Part shown: piece after piece, positions 28,346-36,610 of the stretch
How the letters are laid out: every line of letters starts with the position of its first letter
How positions within the stretch are numbered: position 1 is the stretch's first letter
Assembly (NCBI GenBank): GCA_016869935.1
Contig: VGCX01000005.1
Coordinates: 1-36,610, forward strand
Direction: 5' to 3'
From: Alphaproteobacteria bacterium
Lineage (GTDB): Bacteria > Pseudomonadota > Alphaproteobacteria > UBA7879 > VGCX01
DNA: 36,610 bases
Program-made: the position numbers and the translations under genes
The notes under the pieces: generated by a model
The model's database searches: none
Told to the model about the DNA's origin: nothing
Seen by the model: the letters and a program-made list of their open reading frames with translations, nothing else

Positions 28346-28744
28346 TTAAAATACCTGACACAATACTTCACCGCCTACATTCAATTGGCGGGCCATGTGA
28401 TCGGACACAACCCCTTTTGATGTAGAAAGAATACTAATCCCAAGACCATTATACGGCGTTGGCAATGCGTTCACTTCTGCATAAACACGACGCCCTGGCT
28501 TAGATATTTTCTTGATTTCACGAATGGCACTCTCGCCTTCGTAATATTTCAATTCAACTTCAATTTCCTTAACGCCTGGACGAATATCTTCTTCTTTAAA
28601 AGAACGAATATACCCTTCTTCCATTAAAACTGAAAGAACTCTTTCTCCTAATTTAGAAGAACGCACACGCACAGCACTCATGTGCCGTTGTTGAGCGTTT
28701 CGAATCCGTGTAAGCAAATCTGCAATGGGATCTGTCATTGACAT
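28346..28744 (-). CDS. rpsH: 30S ribosomal protein S8
   Basis: MTDPIADLLTRIRNAQQR; GISILSTSKGVVSDHMARQLNVGGEVLCQVF. Confidence 0.98.
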   Translation of the reverse strand: MSMTDPIADLLTRIRNAQQRHMSAVRVRSSKLGERVLSVLMEEGYIRSFKEEDIRPGVKEIEVELKYYEGESAIREIKKISKPGRRVYAEVNALPTPYNGLGISILSTSKGVVSDHMARQLNVGGEVLCQVF

Positions 28745-28763
28745 TTTTTTAATCCTTTTCCAA

Positions 28764-29069
28764 TTACCAACTTGACTTTGTCATTCCAGGAATTAATCCC
28801 TGGGACGCAAGGTCTCTTAATGCAATACGCGAGAGCGCAACTTTACGATAGTACCCCCGAGGGCGCCCCGAAAGAGCACAACGATTCCGAAGACGAATCT
28901 TCGCCCCATTGCGCGGAAGCTCTGCAAGCTTTAATGTCGCTTCAAACCGCTCTTCAACACTCACTTTTTTGTCACAAACAACAGCCTTGAGCTTTGCACG
29001 ACGGGCTTTATAGGCATCAACAACCTTCTTTCGGTTGAGGTTATTTTCAACAATACTTTTCTTCGCCAT
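28764..29069 (-). CDS. rpsN: 30S ribosomal protein S14
   Basis: [41 protein letters not shown]. Confidence 0.98.
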   Translation of the reverse strand: MAKKSIVENNLNRKKVVDAYKARRAKLKAVVCDKKVSVEERFEATLKLAELPRNGAKIRLRNRCALSGRPRGYYRKVALSRIALRDLASQGLIPGMTKSSW

Positions 29070-29083
29070 TCTTTTTTATCTCC

Positions 29084-29623
29084 TTAAGCGCTAAATGGAA
29101 AATTAAACTTCCGCAAAAGCGCTTTGGCTTCTTCATTTGTTTTTGCGGTGGTCACAACACAAATATCCATTCCTCGAATTTCATCGATCTTGTCGTAGTC
29201 GATTTCTGGGAAAACGATTTGTTCTTTCAATCCGAAAGCATAGTTCCCACGACCATCAAAGCTCTTTGGAGGAAGACCTCTAAAGTCCCGAACGCGAGGA
29301 AGAGCAACGTTCACCAAGCGATCTAAGAATTCGTACATATGGGACTTACGAAGAGTTACCTTCACGCCCACATCCATTCCTTCACGAAGCTTAAATCCCG
29401 CAATGGATTTACGTGCCTTGCGGACTATAGGCTTTTGCCCTGCAATCTTTGAAAGATCTACTAGTGCTGCATCTACTTTCTTTCCATCACGGGTTCCTTC
29501 GCCAATACCCATGTTAATGACTATTTTTTCAAGGCGAGGCGCTTCTAATGGGCTCTTGTACTTAAATTCCTTTATAAGCTCAGGACGTACAACTTTGTTA
29601 TAGTGTTCTTTTAAACGCGTCAT
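29084..29623 (-). CDS. rplE: 50S ribosomal protein L5
   Basis: [49 protein letters not shown]. Confidence 0.98.
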   Translation of the reverse strand: MTRLKEHYNKVVRPELIKEFKYKSPLEAPRLEKIVINMGIGEGTRDGKKVDAALVDLSKIAGQKPIVRKARKSIAGFKLREGMDVGVKVTLRKSHMYEFLDRLVNVALPRVRDFRGLPPKSFDGRGNYAFGLKEQIVFPEIDYDKIDEIRGMDICVVTTAKTNEEAKALLRKFNFPFSA

Positions 29624-29631
29624 TTTTCAAA

Positions 29632-29952
29632 CTATCCATCTATTCTTTTTCCAGAGCGCTTTGCAACCCGGATTTTCTTACCATCTGCCCCAATTTCAAA
29701 TCGAATACGAGTCGCACGACCTGTCTCAGGATCAACATGCGCTAGATTCGACAAATGAATCGGAAGCTCTTTTTCAACAATTCCACCTTCAGGATTAACA
29801 GCTGAAGGGCGCACATGCCGCTTAACAACATTGATGCCTTTAACAAGGGCTTTGTCTTCAGATTTTAAAACCTTTAGAACTTCGCCTTTAGAGGTTTTGT
29901 TTCGTCCTGTTGTAACAACAACCATATCCCCTTTTTTAATACGACTCGCCAT
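29632..29952 (-). CDS. rplX: 50S ribosomal protein L24
   Basis: [36 protein letters not shown]. Confidence 0.97.
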   Translation of the reverse strand: MASRIKKGDMVVVTTGRNKTSKGEVLKVLKSEDKALVKGINVVKRHVRPSAVNPEGGIVEKELPIHLSNLAHVDPETGRATRIRFEIGADGKKIRVAKRSGKRIDG

Positions 29953-30320
29953 TATAGAACCTCCGGCGCCAATGAAATGATTTTCATAAAATTCTTTGCT
30001 CTGAGCTCACGTGTCACAGGACCAAAGATACGGGTCCCAATAGGTTCCCCTTGGTTATTAATAAGGACGGCTGCATTAGTGTCAAACCGAATTTCTGTTC
30101 CATCACTCCGACGAACGCCACGCGCTGTTCTTACGACAACCGCTTTATGGACATCCCCTTTTTTAACTTTTCCCCGAGGAATCGCATCTTTAATGGAAAC
30201 GACGATAATATCACCCACCGCAACGGACCGACGCTTGGATCCTCCAAGCACCTTTATACACTGAACGCGCTTCGCTCCAGAGTTATCGGCCACATTTAAA
30301 TTTGTTTGCATTTGAATCAT
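29952..30320 (-). CDS. rplN: 50S ribosomal protein L14
   Basis: [41 protein letters not shown]. Confidence 0.98.
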   Translation of the reverse strand: MIQMQTNLNVADNSGAKRVQCIKVLGGSKRRSVAVGDIIVVSIKDAIPRGKVKKGDVHKAVVVRTARGVRRSDGTEIRFDTNAAVLINNQGEPIGTRIFGPVTRELRAKNFMKIISLAPEVL

Positions 30321-30334
30321 GACAAAACTCCGCC

Positions 30335-30580
30335 TTACTCAGCACTTGCTATTGTTTTAACTAACGTCCAGGTCTTTGTTTTAGATATAGGACGGCATTC
30401 TTGGATTTCAACGACATCTCCGATTTTTGCTGCATTTTGTTCATCGTGCGCAGCATATTTTTTAGAGCGTGTAATATATTTTTTGTAAACAGGATGCATC
30501 AAGCGACGGTCAACGGAAACAACGATTGTTTTGTTCCCCTTGTCACTTACAACGACTCCATTTAAAACTCGACGTGGCAT
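30335..30580 (-). CDS. rpsQ: 30S ribosomal protein S17
   Basis: [43 protein letters not shown]. Confidence 0.97.
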   Translation of the reverse strand: MPRRVLNGVVVSDKGNKTIVVSVDRRLMHPVYKKYITRSKKYAAHDEQNAAKIGDVVEIQECRPISKTKTWTLVKTIASAE

Positions 30581-30599
30581 TTTTTCTTCCTTTTATCCC

Positions 30600-30803
30600 T
30601 TAATTCTGCGTTCCCGCAGCAAATTTTTCTCCAATGACCGTTTTAATCCGTGCAATGTCACGACGCACTTGGCGTACCCGTGCCGTTTGCTTTAATTGCG
30701 CACTCGATGCCTGAAATCGAAGATTGAACAATTCTTTCCTCAGGTCAAGGATTATTTTCTTCAAGTCCGCTACTTTTTTGTCTCTTAACTCAATCGCCTT
30801 CAT
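30600..30803 (-). CDS. rpmC: 50S ribosomal protein L29
   Basis: KKIILDLRKELFNLRFQASSAQLKQTARVRQVRRDIARIKTV. Confidence 0.96.
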   Translation of the reverse strand: MKAIELRDKKVADLKKIILDLRKELFNLRFQASSAQLKQTARVRQVRRDIARIKTVIGEKFAAGTQN

Positions 30804-30814
30804 TTTTTAACCCT

Positions 30815-31225
30815 TTATATAACCCGAGCAATGAACTTTGTCTGAACAGGCAACTTCGCAGAAGCCAATTCAAACGCACGACGGGCCAATTCTTCCGTAA
30901 CGCCTTCAATTTCAAACATAATACGACCTGGCTTTACACGGCAGGCCCAGTATTCAGGAGTTCCTTTTCCTTTTCCCATACGTACTTCGGCTGGTTTCAC
31001 AGAGACCGGCACATCCGGGAAAATCCGAATCCACACACGTCCCGCTCTTTTTAAGTGACGCGTTACAGCACGACGGGCTGCCTCAATCTGACGAGCCGTT
31101 ACACGATCCGCTGTGATTGCTTTTAAACCATAGGTGCCAAAATTAAGGGCATAACCACCCTTTGCAACACCGTGGATGCGTCCTTTAAACGCTTTCCTAA
31201 ATTTTGTACGCTTTGGAGCTAACAT
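30815..31225 (-). CDS. rplP: 50S ribosomal protein L16
   Basis: [52 protein letters not shown]. Confidence 0.98.
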   Translation of the reverse strand: MLAPKRTKFRKAFKGRIHGVAKGGYALNFGTYGLKAITADRVTARQIEAARRAVTRHLKRAGRVWIRIFPDVPVSVKPAEVRMGKGKGTPEYWACRVKPGRIMFEIEGVTEELARRAFELASAKLPVQTKFIARVI

Positions 31226-31240
31226 TATCCTTCACCTTAA

Positions 31241-31918
31241 TTATCGACTCAAAACACCTTCCCGAACGCGCTTATCTTGCGCAAAGGGATCATGTTCCAT
31301 AATTTCGCCTTTAAAAATCCATACTTTAATGCCACAGGTACCATACGTTGTAAACGCTGTAGAAGTCGCATAATCAATATCTGCACGAAGGGTATGAAGA
31401 GGAACGCGACCTTCACGATACCACTCAACCCGAGCAATTTCTGCCCCACCCAAACGACCCGAGCAGTTTACTCGAATACCAAGAGCGCCTAATTTCAAGG
31501 CAGATTGCACAGCTTTTTTCATTGCCCGACGGAAAGAAACACGACGCTCTAATTGTTGCGCAATGCTATCTGCCGCTAGTTTTGCATCAGCCTCTGGCTT
31601 CCGCAATTCTAAAATGTTAATGGAAACATCCATGCCAACCATTTTAGAAATATCTTTTTTCAATACATCTAAATCAGTCCCCTTCTTACCGATAATAATA
31701 CCGGGGCGCGCTGAATAAATAGTAATCACCGGTTTTTTCGCAGGCCGTTCAATAACAACCTTTGAAACCGCCGCTGCTTTTAATTTATCCATCACAAACT
31801 GACGAATTTTTAAATCTTGTTGGAGAAGAGATGCATAGTCTTTTCCTGCAAACCATCTTGAATCCCAGGTTCGATTGATATTCAACCGTAAACTAATTGG
31901 ATTGACTTTTTGACCCAT
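31241..31918 (-). CDS. rpsC: 30S ribosomal protein S3
   Basis: [38 protein letters not shown]-like KH region; [33 protein letters not shown]. Confidence 0.98.
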   Translation of the reverse strand: MGQKVNPISLRLNINRTWDSRWFAGKDYASLLQQDLKIRQFVMDKLKAAAVSKVVIERPAKKPVITIYSARPGIIIGKKGTDLDVLKKDISKMVGMDVSINILELRKPEADAKLAADSIAQQLERRVSFRRAMKKAVQSALKLGALGIRVNCSGRLGGAEIARVEWYREGRVPLHTLRADIDYATSTAFTTYGTCGIKVWIFKGEIMEHDPFAQDKRVREGVLSR

Positions 31919-32298
31919 TAGGCGATCTCCTCACGTTCTTTTACAATAATTCTCACGTTGCTATAAGGTTTTTCAATCCGTGTTGCCCGTCCTCGTGCGC
32001 GCGCTTGAACCCTTTTCATTACTAATGCTTTCCCCACACTTACATGGGAAACATAAAGTTGGTCAATATCAAGACCATAATTATTTTCTGCGTTTGCAAT
32101 GGCTGAGAGTAATACTTTTCTTACCTCTTGTGCAATACGTTTTCTAGAAAATGTTAAATTAGCAAGAGCCTCATTAACGGCTTTATCGCGAATAAGTCCC
32201 GCAACTAATGAAAGCTTACGGGGTGACACACGTAGCATCGTCCCTTTCGCTAAAGCTTCGTTCTCTTGAAGCGTTCGTTGAAATGCTGGCTTGCTCAT
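31918..32298 (-). CDS. rplV: 50S ribosomal protein L22
   Basis: [47 protein letters not shown]. Confidence 0.97.
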   Translation of the reverse strand: MSKPAFQRTLQENEALAKGTMLRVSPRKLSLVAGLIRDKAVNEALANLTFSRKRIAQEVRKVLLSAIANAENNYGLDIDQLYVSHVSVGKALVMKRVQARARGRATRIEKPYSNVRIIVKEREEIA

Positions 32299-32301
32299 GG
32301 C

Positions 32302-32580
32302 TTATCCTCTTTTCGCTTTTTTGTCTGCCCCGTGACCATAAAAAGTCCGCGTGGGGGCAAATTCACCAAACTTATGACCAATCATGTTTTCTCCAACATA
32401 GACAGGAATAAATTTGCGGCCATTGTGCACCCCAAAAGTTAATCCCACGAATTGGGGCATAATAGTCGAACGACGGGACCATGTTTTAATCACGTCTTTT
32501 TTTCCTGATTGACGACTTGTTTCAGCCTTCTTAAGAAGGTAACCGTCAACAAAAGGGCCTTTCCAAACTGATCTCGCCAC
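32302..32580 (-). CDS. rpsS: 30S ribosomal protein S19
   Basis: [48 protein letters not shown]. Confidence 0.98.
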   Translation of the reverse strand: MARSVWKGPFVDGYLLKKAETSRQSGKKDVIKTWSRRSTIMPQFVGLTFGVHNGRKFIPVYVGENMIGHKFGEFAPTRTFYGHGADKKAKRG

Positions 32581-32590
32581 TTTTTACTCC

Positions 32591-33421
32591 TTATTTCTTA
32601 CGTCTTGTCACAATAAATTTGCTAGAAGCTTTCTTACGGCTCCGTGTTTTCTTACCCTTCGTATGCTTACCCCAAGGAGAAACAGGATGACGCCCTGCAG
32701 CTGTCTTTCCTTCACCTCCTCCATGAGGGTGATCAACCGGGTTCATCGCGACACCACGAACCGTTGGACGAATACCCATCCAGCGATTACGACCGGCTTT
32801 CCCGATGCTAATGTTTTTCTGATCAGGGTTTGACACCGCACCGATAACAGCACGACAAGTCAATGGAATCATCCGAACTTCTCCAGAAGAAAGACGGATA
32901 ATCGCAACTCCCGTATCACGACCTACATATTGAGCGTATGTACCAGCGGAACGAACAATCTGCGCACCCTTTCCAGGTTTCATTTCAATGTTGTGAATCA
33001 CACTTCCCACCGGAATGTTTCCAAGTGGCATTGCATTTCCTGGTTTTACGTCTGCTTTTTCAGAAGCAGAAATAACCTTATCGCCAACGTTTAGACGTTG
33101 TGGAGCGATGATGTAAGAATATTCCCCATCTTCATAGCGAATAAGCGCGATAAAAGCTGTCCGATTTGGATCGTATTCAATACGTTCCACAACGGCAGGG
33201 ATATCAAGCTTCGTGCGCTTAAAGTCGATAAGTCTATAACGCCGTTTATGACGACCCCCGATATGTCGAGTGGTTATACGACCGTGAGCGTTACGCCCCC
33301 CAGTCCTAACAAGGCCCTCCGTTAATTCCTTTAACGGTTTGCCTTTCCATAACTCCTTACGATCCACCAAAATTAATTGGCGCATTGATGAGGTAACTGG
33401 TTTATATTGCTTTAATGCCAT
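32591..33421 (-). CDS. rplB: 50S ribosomal protein L2
   Basis: [60 protein letters not shown]. Confidence 0.99.
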   Translation of the reverse strand: MALKQYKPVTSSMRQLILVDRKELWKGKPLKELTEGLVRTGGRNAHGRITTRHIGGRHKRRYRLIDFKRTKLDIPAVVERIEYDPNRTAFIALIRYEDGEYSYIIAPQRLNVGDKVISASEKADVKPGNAMPLGNIPVGSVIHNIEMKPGKGAQIVRSAGTYAQYVGRDTGVAIIRLSSGEVRMIPLTCRAVIGAVSNPDQKNISIGKAGRNRWMGIRPTVRGVAMNPVDHPHGGGEGKTAAGRHPVSPWGKHTKGKKTRSRKKASSKFIVTRRKK

Positions 33422-33424
33422 GGC

Positions 33425-33739
33425 TTAAATTCCTGCACTCATATCGATTGTTTGACCTTGCTTTAGAGTCACAATGGCCTTTTTAAAATCTGACCGTTGA
33501 CCGCGGCGACCTTTAAATACTTTTTTCTTTCCCTTGTTAAGAATTGTATGAACCTTCGACACCTCTACCTTAAACAAGGTTTCGCAAGCTTCCTTAATCT
33601 CAGGCTTTTCTGCCCAACAAGCAACTTCGAAAACGTATTTATTAAACTGAGAAAGAGACGTTGCCTTTTCTGTCACGATCGGGCGACGAATCACTTCAAA
33701 CAGCTTTTCTTCATTTAGTTTTATTTGTGTTTTTGCCAT
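33425..33739 (-). CDS. rplW: 50S ribosomal protein L23
   Basis: VIRRPIVTEKATSLSQFNKYVFEVA. Confidence 0.96.
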   Translation of the reverse strand: MAKTQIKLNEEKLFEVIRRPIVTEKATSLSQFNKYVFEVACWAEKPEIKEACETLFKVEVSKVHTILNKGKKKVFKGRRGQRSDFKKAIVTLKQGQTIDMSAGI

Positions 33740-33749
33740 TTCTATCCTC

Positions 33750-34379
33750 TTACGCTAACCGTGCTTCCAGATGATGGACGGCATCTTTGGATAATACCAA
33801 CATGGTTCTTTTCAAAATGCTGTGAACATTCGCACCTTGTTGTGCCAAAACATCCACCCCTACAATATTGCGGGCCGCACGAACAAAAGGTTGGTTGAGG
33901 TCAGTTCCATCAATAAAGAGGACTGAACTCCAGCCATTTTTTTCAAGCAATGCTGCAAAGTTCTTAGTTTTAAATTCATCGCCTTTGAAAGAATCAACAA
34001 CTACAAAATTCTTCTGGGCAATCTTGCTCGCAAGTGCAGAACGTAACCCTAATTTGCGAACCTTTTTTGGAAGGTCGTGGCTATGGTCTCGAACCTGCGG
34101 ACCAAAAACAATACCACCACCTCGCATTTGCGGAGCACGAATCGTTCCTTGACGGGCACGACCGGTTCCTTTTTGGCGAAACGGTTTCTTGGTTGACCCA
34201 CTCACCCCGCTAATTCCCTTTGTTTGATGGGTTCCCGCTTGACGCTTTGCAAGCTGCCACCGCACCACACGATGCATAATATCTGTACGGATTTCGCCCC
34301 CGAAGACAAGTTCATTCAGGGTAATTTCCTCAACTTTTTTATTATTCAAATCTACAACTGGCCATTTCATTTTATTCAT
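33750..34379 (-). CDS. rplD: 50S ribosomal protein L4
   Basis: GTHQTKGISGVSGSTKKPFRQKGTGRARQGTIRAPQMRGGGIVFGP. Confidence 0.98.
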   Translation of the reverse strand: MNKMKWPVVDLNNKKVEEITLNELVFGGEIRTDIMHRVVRWQLAKRQAGTHQTKGISGVSGSTKKPFRQKGTGRARQGTIRAPQMRGGGIVFGPQVRDHSHDLPKKVRKLGLRSALASKIAQKNFVVVDSFKGDEFKTKNFAALLEKNGWSSVLFIDGTDLNQPFVRAARNIVGVDVLAQQGANVHSILKRTMLVLSKDAVHHLEARLA

Positions 34380-34382
34380 TCC

Positions 34383-35036
34383 TTATGACGCACGTTTTTG
34401 CTTTTTGACCGCATCGCGCACACGCACTCGTGTCCCTTTATGTCCAGGAATCGATCCCTTGATAAACAGAAGGTTCTTATCTTCATCTATTTGGACGATT
34501 TCAAGATTCTGGATTGTGACACGTTCGTGCCCATAATGTCCAGCCATCTTCTTACCTTTAAAAACACGACCTGGATCTTGACGATTTCCTGTTGATCCAT
34601 GAGAACGGTGAGAAACAGATACACCGTGAGACGCACGAAGACCACCAAAGTTGTGGCGCTTCATTGCTCCGGAGAATCCCTTACCAATCGTTAGACCGCT
34701 AACATCAACAAATGTTCCAAGATCAAAATGAGTGGCTTTAACCTCAGCCCCTACTTCTAAGTAGTTCTCTGGGCTCACACGAAATTCACTTACCTTGCGC
34801 TTCAAAGGAAGCTTTGCTTTAGCAAAAATACCGCGATTCGATTTAGAAACTAATATTTCTCTGGTTTTACCATGCCCAAGCTGAACAGCACTGTAGCCGT
34901 CTTTTTCAATGGTCTTGTGACCGATCACTTGACAATCGTCGACTTGTACAACTGTCACAGGAACGTGGTCTCCTTTTTCTGTAAAGAGACGCGTCATTCC
35001 AAGCTTTGTTCCAACTAAACCTGCTCTCATCGTCAT
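34383..35036 (-). CDS. rplC: 50S ribosomal protein L3
   Basis: [48 protein letters not shown]; start trimmed from ORF-track 35075 (ATG 35036 or 35030) to avoid overlap with rpsJ. Confidence 0.96.
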   Translation of the reverse strand: MTMRAGLVGTKLGMTRLFTEKGDHVPVTVVQVDDCQVIGHKTIEKDGYSAVQLGHGKTREILVSKSNRGIFAKAKLPLKRKVSEFRVSPENYLEVGAEVKATHFDLGTFVDVSGLTIGKGFSGAMKRHNFGGLRASHGVSVSHRSHGSTGNRQDPGRVFKGKKMAGHYGHERVTIQNLEIVQIDEDKNLLFIKGSIPGHKGTRVRVRDAVKKQKRAS

Positions 35037-35040
35037 CCCC

Positions 35041-35349
35041 TTATAGCTTAATCTCAACATCAACACCGGAAGCAAGCTCTAATTTCATCAGAGCATCAAC
35101 CGTTTGCGGTGTCCAATCAACAATATCCAGCACGCGCTTATGCGTCCGAATCTCAAACTGTTCACGAGACTTCTTATCAATATGCGGAGAACGGTTCACC
35201 GTAAATTTTTCAATGTGCGTTGGCAAAGGGATAGGACCACGAACAATCGCCCCCGTACGCTTTGCTGTATTAACGATTTCGTGCGTGGACAAATCCAGTA
35301 CACGATAATCAAAAGATTTTAATCTAATTCTAATGTTTTGTGTTTCCAT
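35041..35349 (-). CDS. rpsJ: 30S ribosomal protein S10
   Basis: [56 protein letters not shown]; start trimmed from ORF-track 35400. Confidence 0.97.
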   Translation of the reverse strand: METQNIRIRLKSFDYRVLDLSTHEIVNTAKRTGAIVRGPIPLPTHIEKFTVNRSPHIDKKSREQFEIRTHKRVLDIVDWTPQTVDALMKLELASGVDVEIKL

Positions 35350-35409
35350 AACACACCTATATAATTGGGGGATTGAAAAAAGGCAAGAGCCCCCGGCCAA
35401 AAAAAGAGT

Positions 35410-36600
35410 TTATTCGATGATTTTTGCAACCACACCGGCACCCACAGTGCGTCCGCCTTCACGAATCGCAAACCGCAGACCTTCGTCCATCGCAATTGGA
35501 ACAATCAAATGAACTTCCATCGTGATGTTATCCCCTGGCATCACCATCTCGGTTCCTTCAGGTAATACAACGCTTCCTGTCACGTCCGTTGTTCTAAAGT
35601 AGAACTGTGGACGGTAGTTGTTGAAGAACGGTGTATGCCGCCCTCCTTCTTCCTTCGTCAAGATATACGCTTCACACTTGAACTTTGTGTGCGGTGTAAT
35701 ACTTCCAGGCGCTGCCAAAACTTGTCCGCGCTCAATGTCTTCTCTCTTCGTTCCTCGAAGAAGCGCTCCAATGTTGTCTCCAGCTTCTCCACGGTCCAAC
35801 AACTTCCGGAACATTTCAACACCAGTAACTGTCGTCTTCGTTGTCGGACGAAGTCCCACAATTTCAACTTCTTCTCCAACCTTAACCACGCCTCGTTCAA
35901 TACGACCCGTTGCAACAGTTCCACGCCCTGAAATTGAAAACACGTCTTCAATAGGCATCAAAAATGGCTTGTCAATCTCTCGTTGCGGTTGCGGAATATA
36001 ACTGTCCACAGCGTCCATCAATTTCAAAATTGCTTCTTCGCCAAGAGCAGGGTTCTTCCCTTCTAACGCACAAAGGGCTGATCCTCGAACCACAGGAATA
36101 TCATCCCCAGGAAACTCATAGCTTGACAACAATTCACGGATTTCCATTTCCACCAAGTCCAAAAGCTCAGGATCATCCACCTGGTCGCACTTGTTCATAA
36201 ATACCACCAACGCTGGAACGCCAACCTGACGCGCCAACAAAATGTGCTCCCGTGTCTGAGGCATCGGCCCATCCGCTGCAGAGACCACCAAAATACCGCC
36301 GTCCATCTGCGCCGCACCCGTGATCATGTTCTTCACATAGTCCGCGTGCCCAGGACAGTCAACGTGCGCGTAGTGACGCTTGTCTGTTTCATACTCAACG
36401 TGCGCTGTCGAAATCGTAATCCCACGCGCCCGCTCTTCAGGTGCTCCGTCAATCTGATCATACGCCTTGAATTCTGCTTGACCCCGTGCCGACAACACCT
36501 TCGTAATGGCCGCTGTTAACGTCGTCTTACCGTGGTCTACGTGTCCAATCGTTCCTATGTTACAATGCGGCTTCTTCCGCTCAAACTTTTCCTTCGACAT
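35410..36600 (-). CDS. tuf: Translation elongation factor Tu
   Basis: [54 protein letters not shown]; full 396 aa. Confidence 0.99.
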   Translation of the reverse strand: MSKEKFERKKPHCNIGTIGHVDHGKTTLTAAITKVLSARGQAEFKAYDQIDGAPEERARGITISTAHVEYETDKRHYAHVDCPGHADYVKNMITGAAQMDGGILVVSAADGPMPQTREHILLARQVGVPALVVFMNKCDQVDDPELLDLVEMEIRELLSSYEFPGDDIPVVRGSALCALEGKNPALGEEAILKLMDAVDSYIPQPQREIDKPFLMPIEDVFSISGRGTVATGRIERGVVKVGEEVEIVGLRPTTKTTVTGVEMFRKLLDRGEAGDNIGALLRGTKREDIERGQVLAAPGSITPHTKFKCEAYILTKEEGGRHTPFFNNYRPQFYFRTTDVTGSVVLPEGTEMVMPGDNITMEVHLIVPIAMDEGLRFAIREGGRTVGAGVVAKIIE

Positions 36601-36610
36601 CTTCTTTTCC

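Noticed and set aside
35350-35409. G/C-run sequence with T-tract between tuf and rpsJ as a terminator/attenuator
   Set aside because: Only a 3-bp GC stem before the T-run (GGC-TCTT-GCC-TTTTTT) plus distant GGGGG/CCCCC pairing; too weak to call.
35618-36519. Multiple plus-strand ORFs antisense to tuf
   Set aside because: Shadow ORFs caused by tuf codon usage.

Overview
The window is about 36.6 kb of low-to-moderate GC alphaproteobacterial chromosome. I infer a Holosporales/Rickettsiales-like lineage from gene order and protein character; this is not proven. Right part (about 21.6-36.6 kb, minus strand): a complete, canonical tuf-S10-spc-alpha block (tuf, rpsJ ... secY, adk, rpsM, rpsK, rpoA, rplQ) ending in an intrinsic terminator. 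Left part: a signal-peptide-bearing nicotinamidase, nuoABCDE with no nuoF following, an AAA/DUF4143-type ATPase preceded by a 32-bp-period nested palindrome array, a leaderless DD-carboxypeptidase, and an ampG/GT39/J-domain operon. Next come a two-gene secreted cassette (an unknown protein plus a ComEC-like metallo-beta-lactamase protein) lying between the J-domain gene and bolA, an AtoE-family transporter, a small Cys-rich secreted protein, a HIT/unknown/xerD operon, a cNMP-domain-SLC13 fusion, tRNA-Pro(TGG), and an AbiE-type toxin-antitoxin pair with a palindromic operator candidate. The strongest candidate for an undescribed system is the ATPase with its nested palindromic array at 4206-5490. 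The second is the secreted two-gene cassette at 9664-12369. No CRISPR array, rRNA or intact transposon was found.
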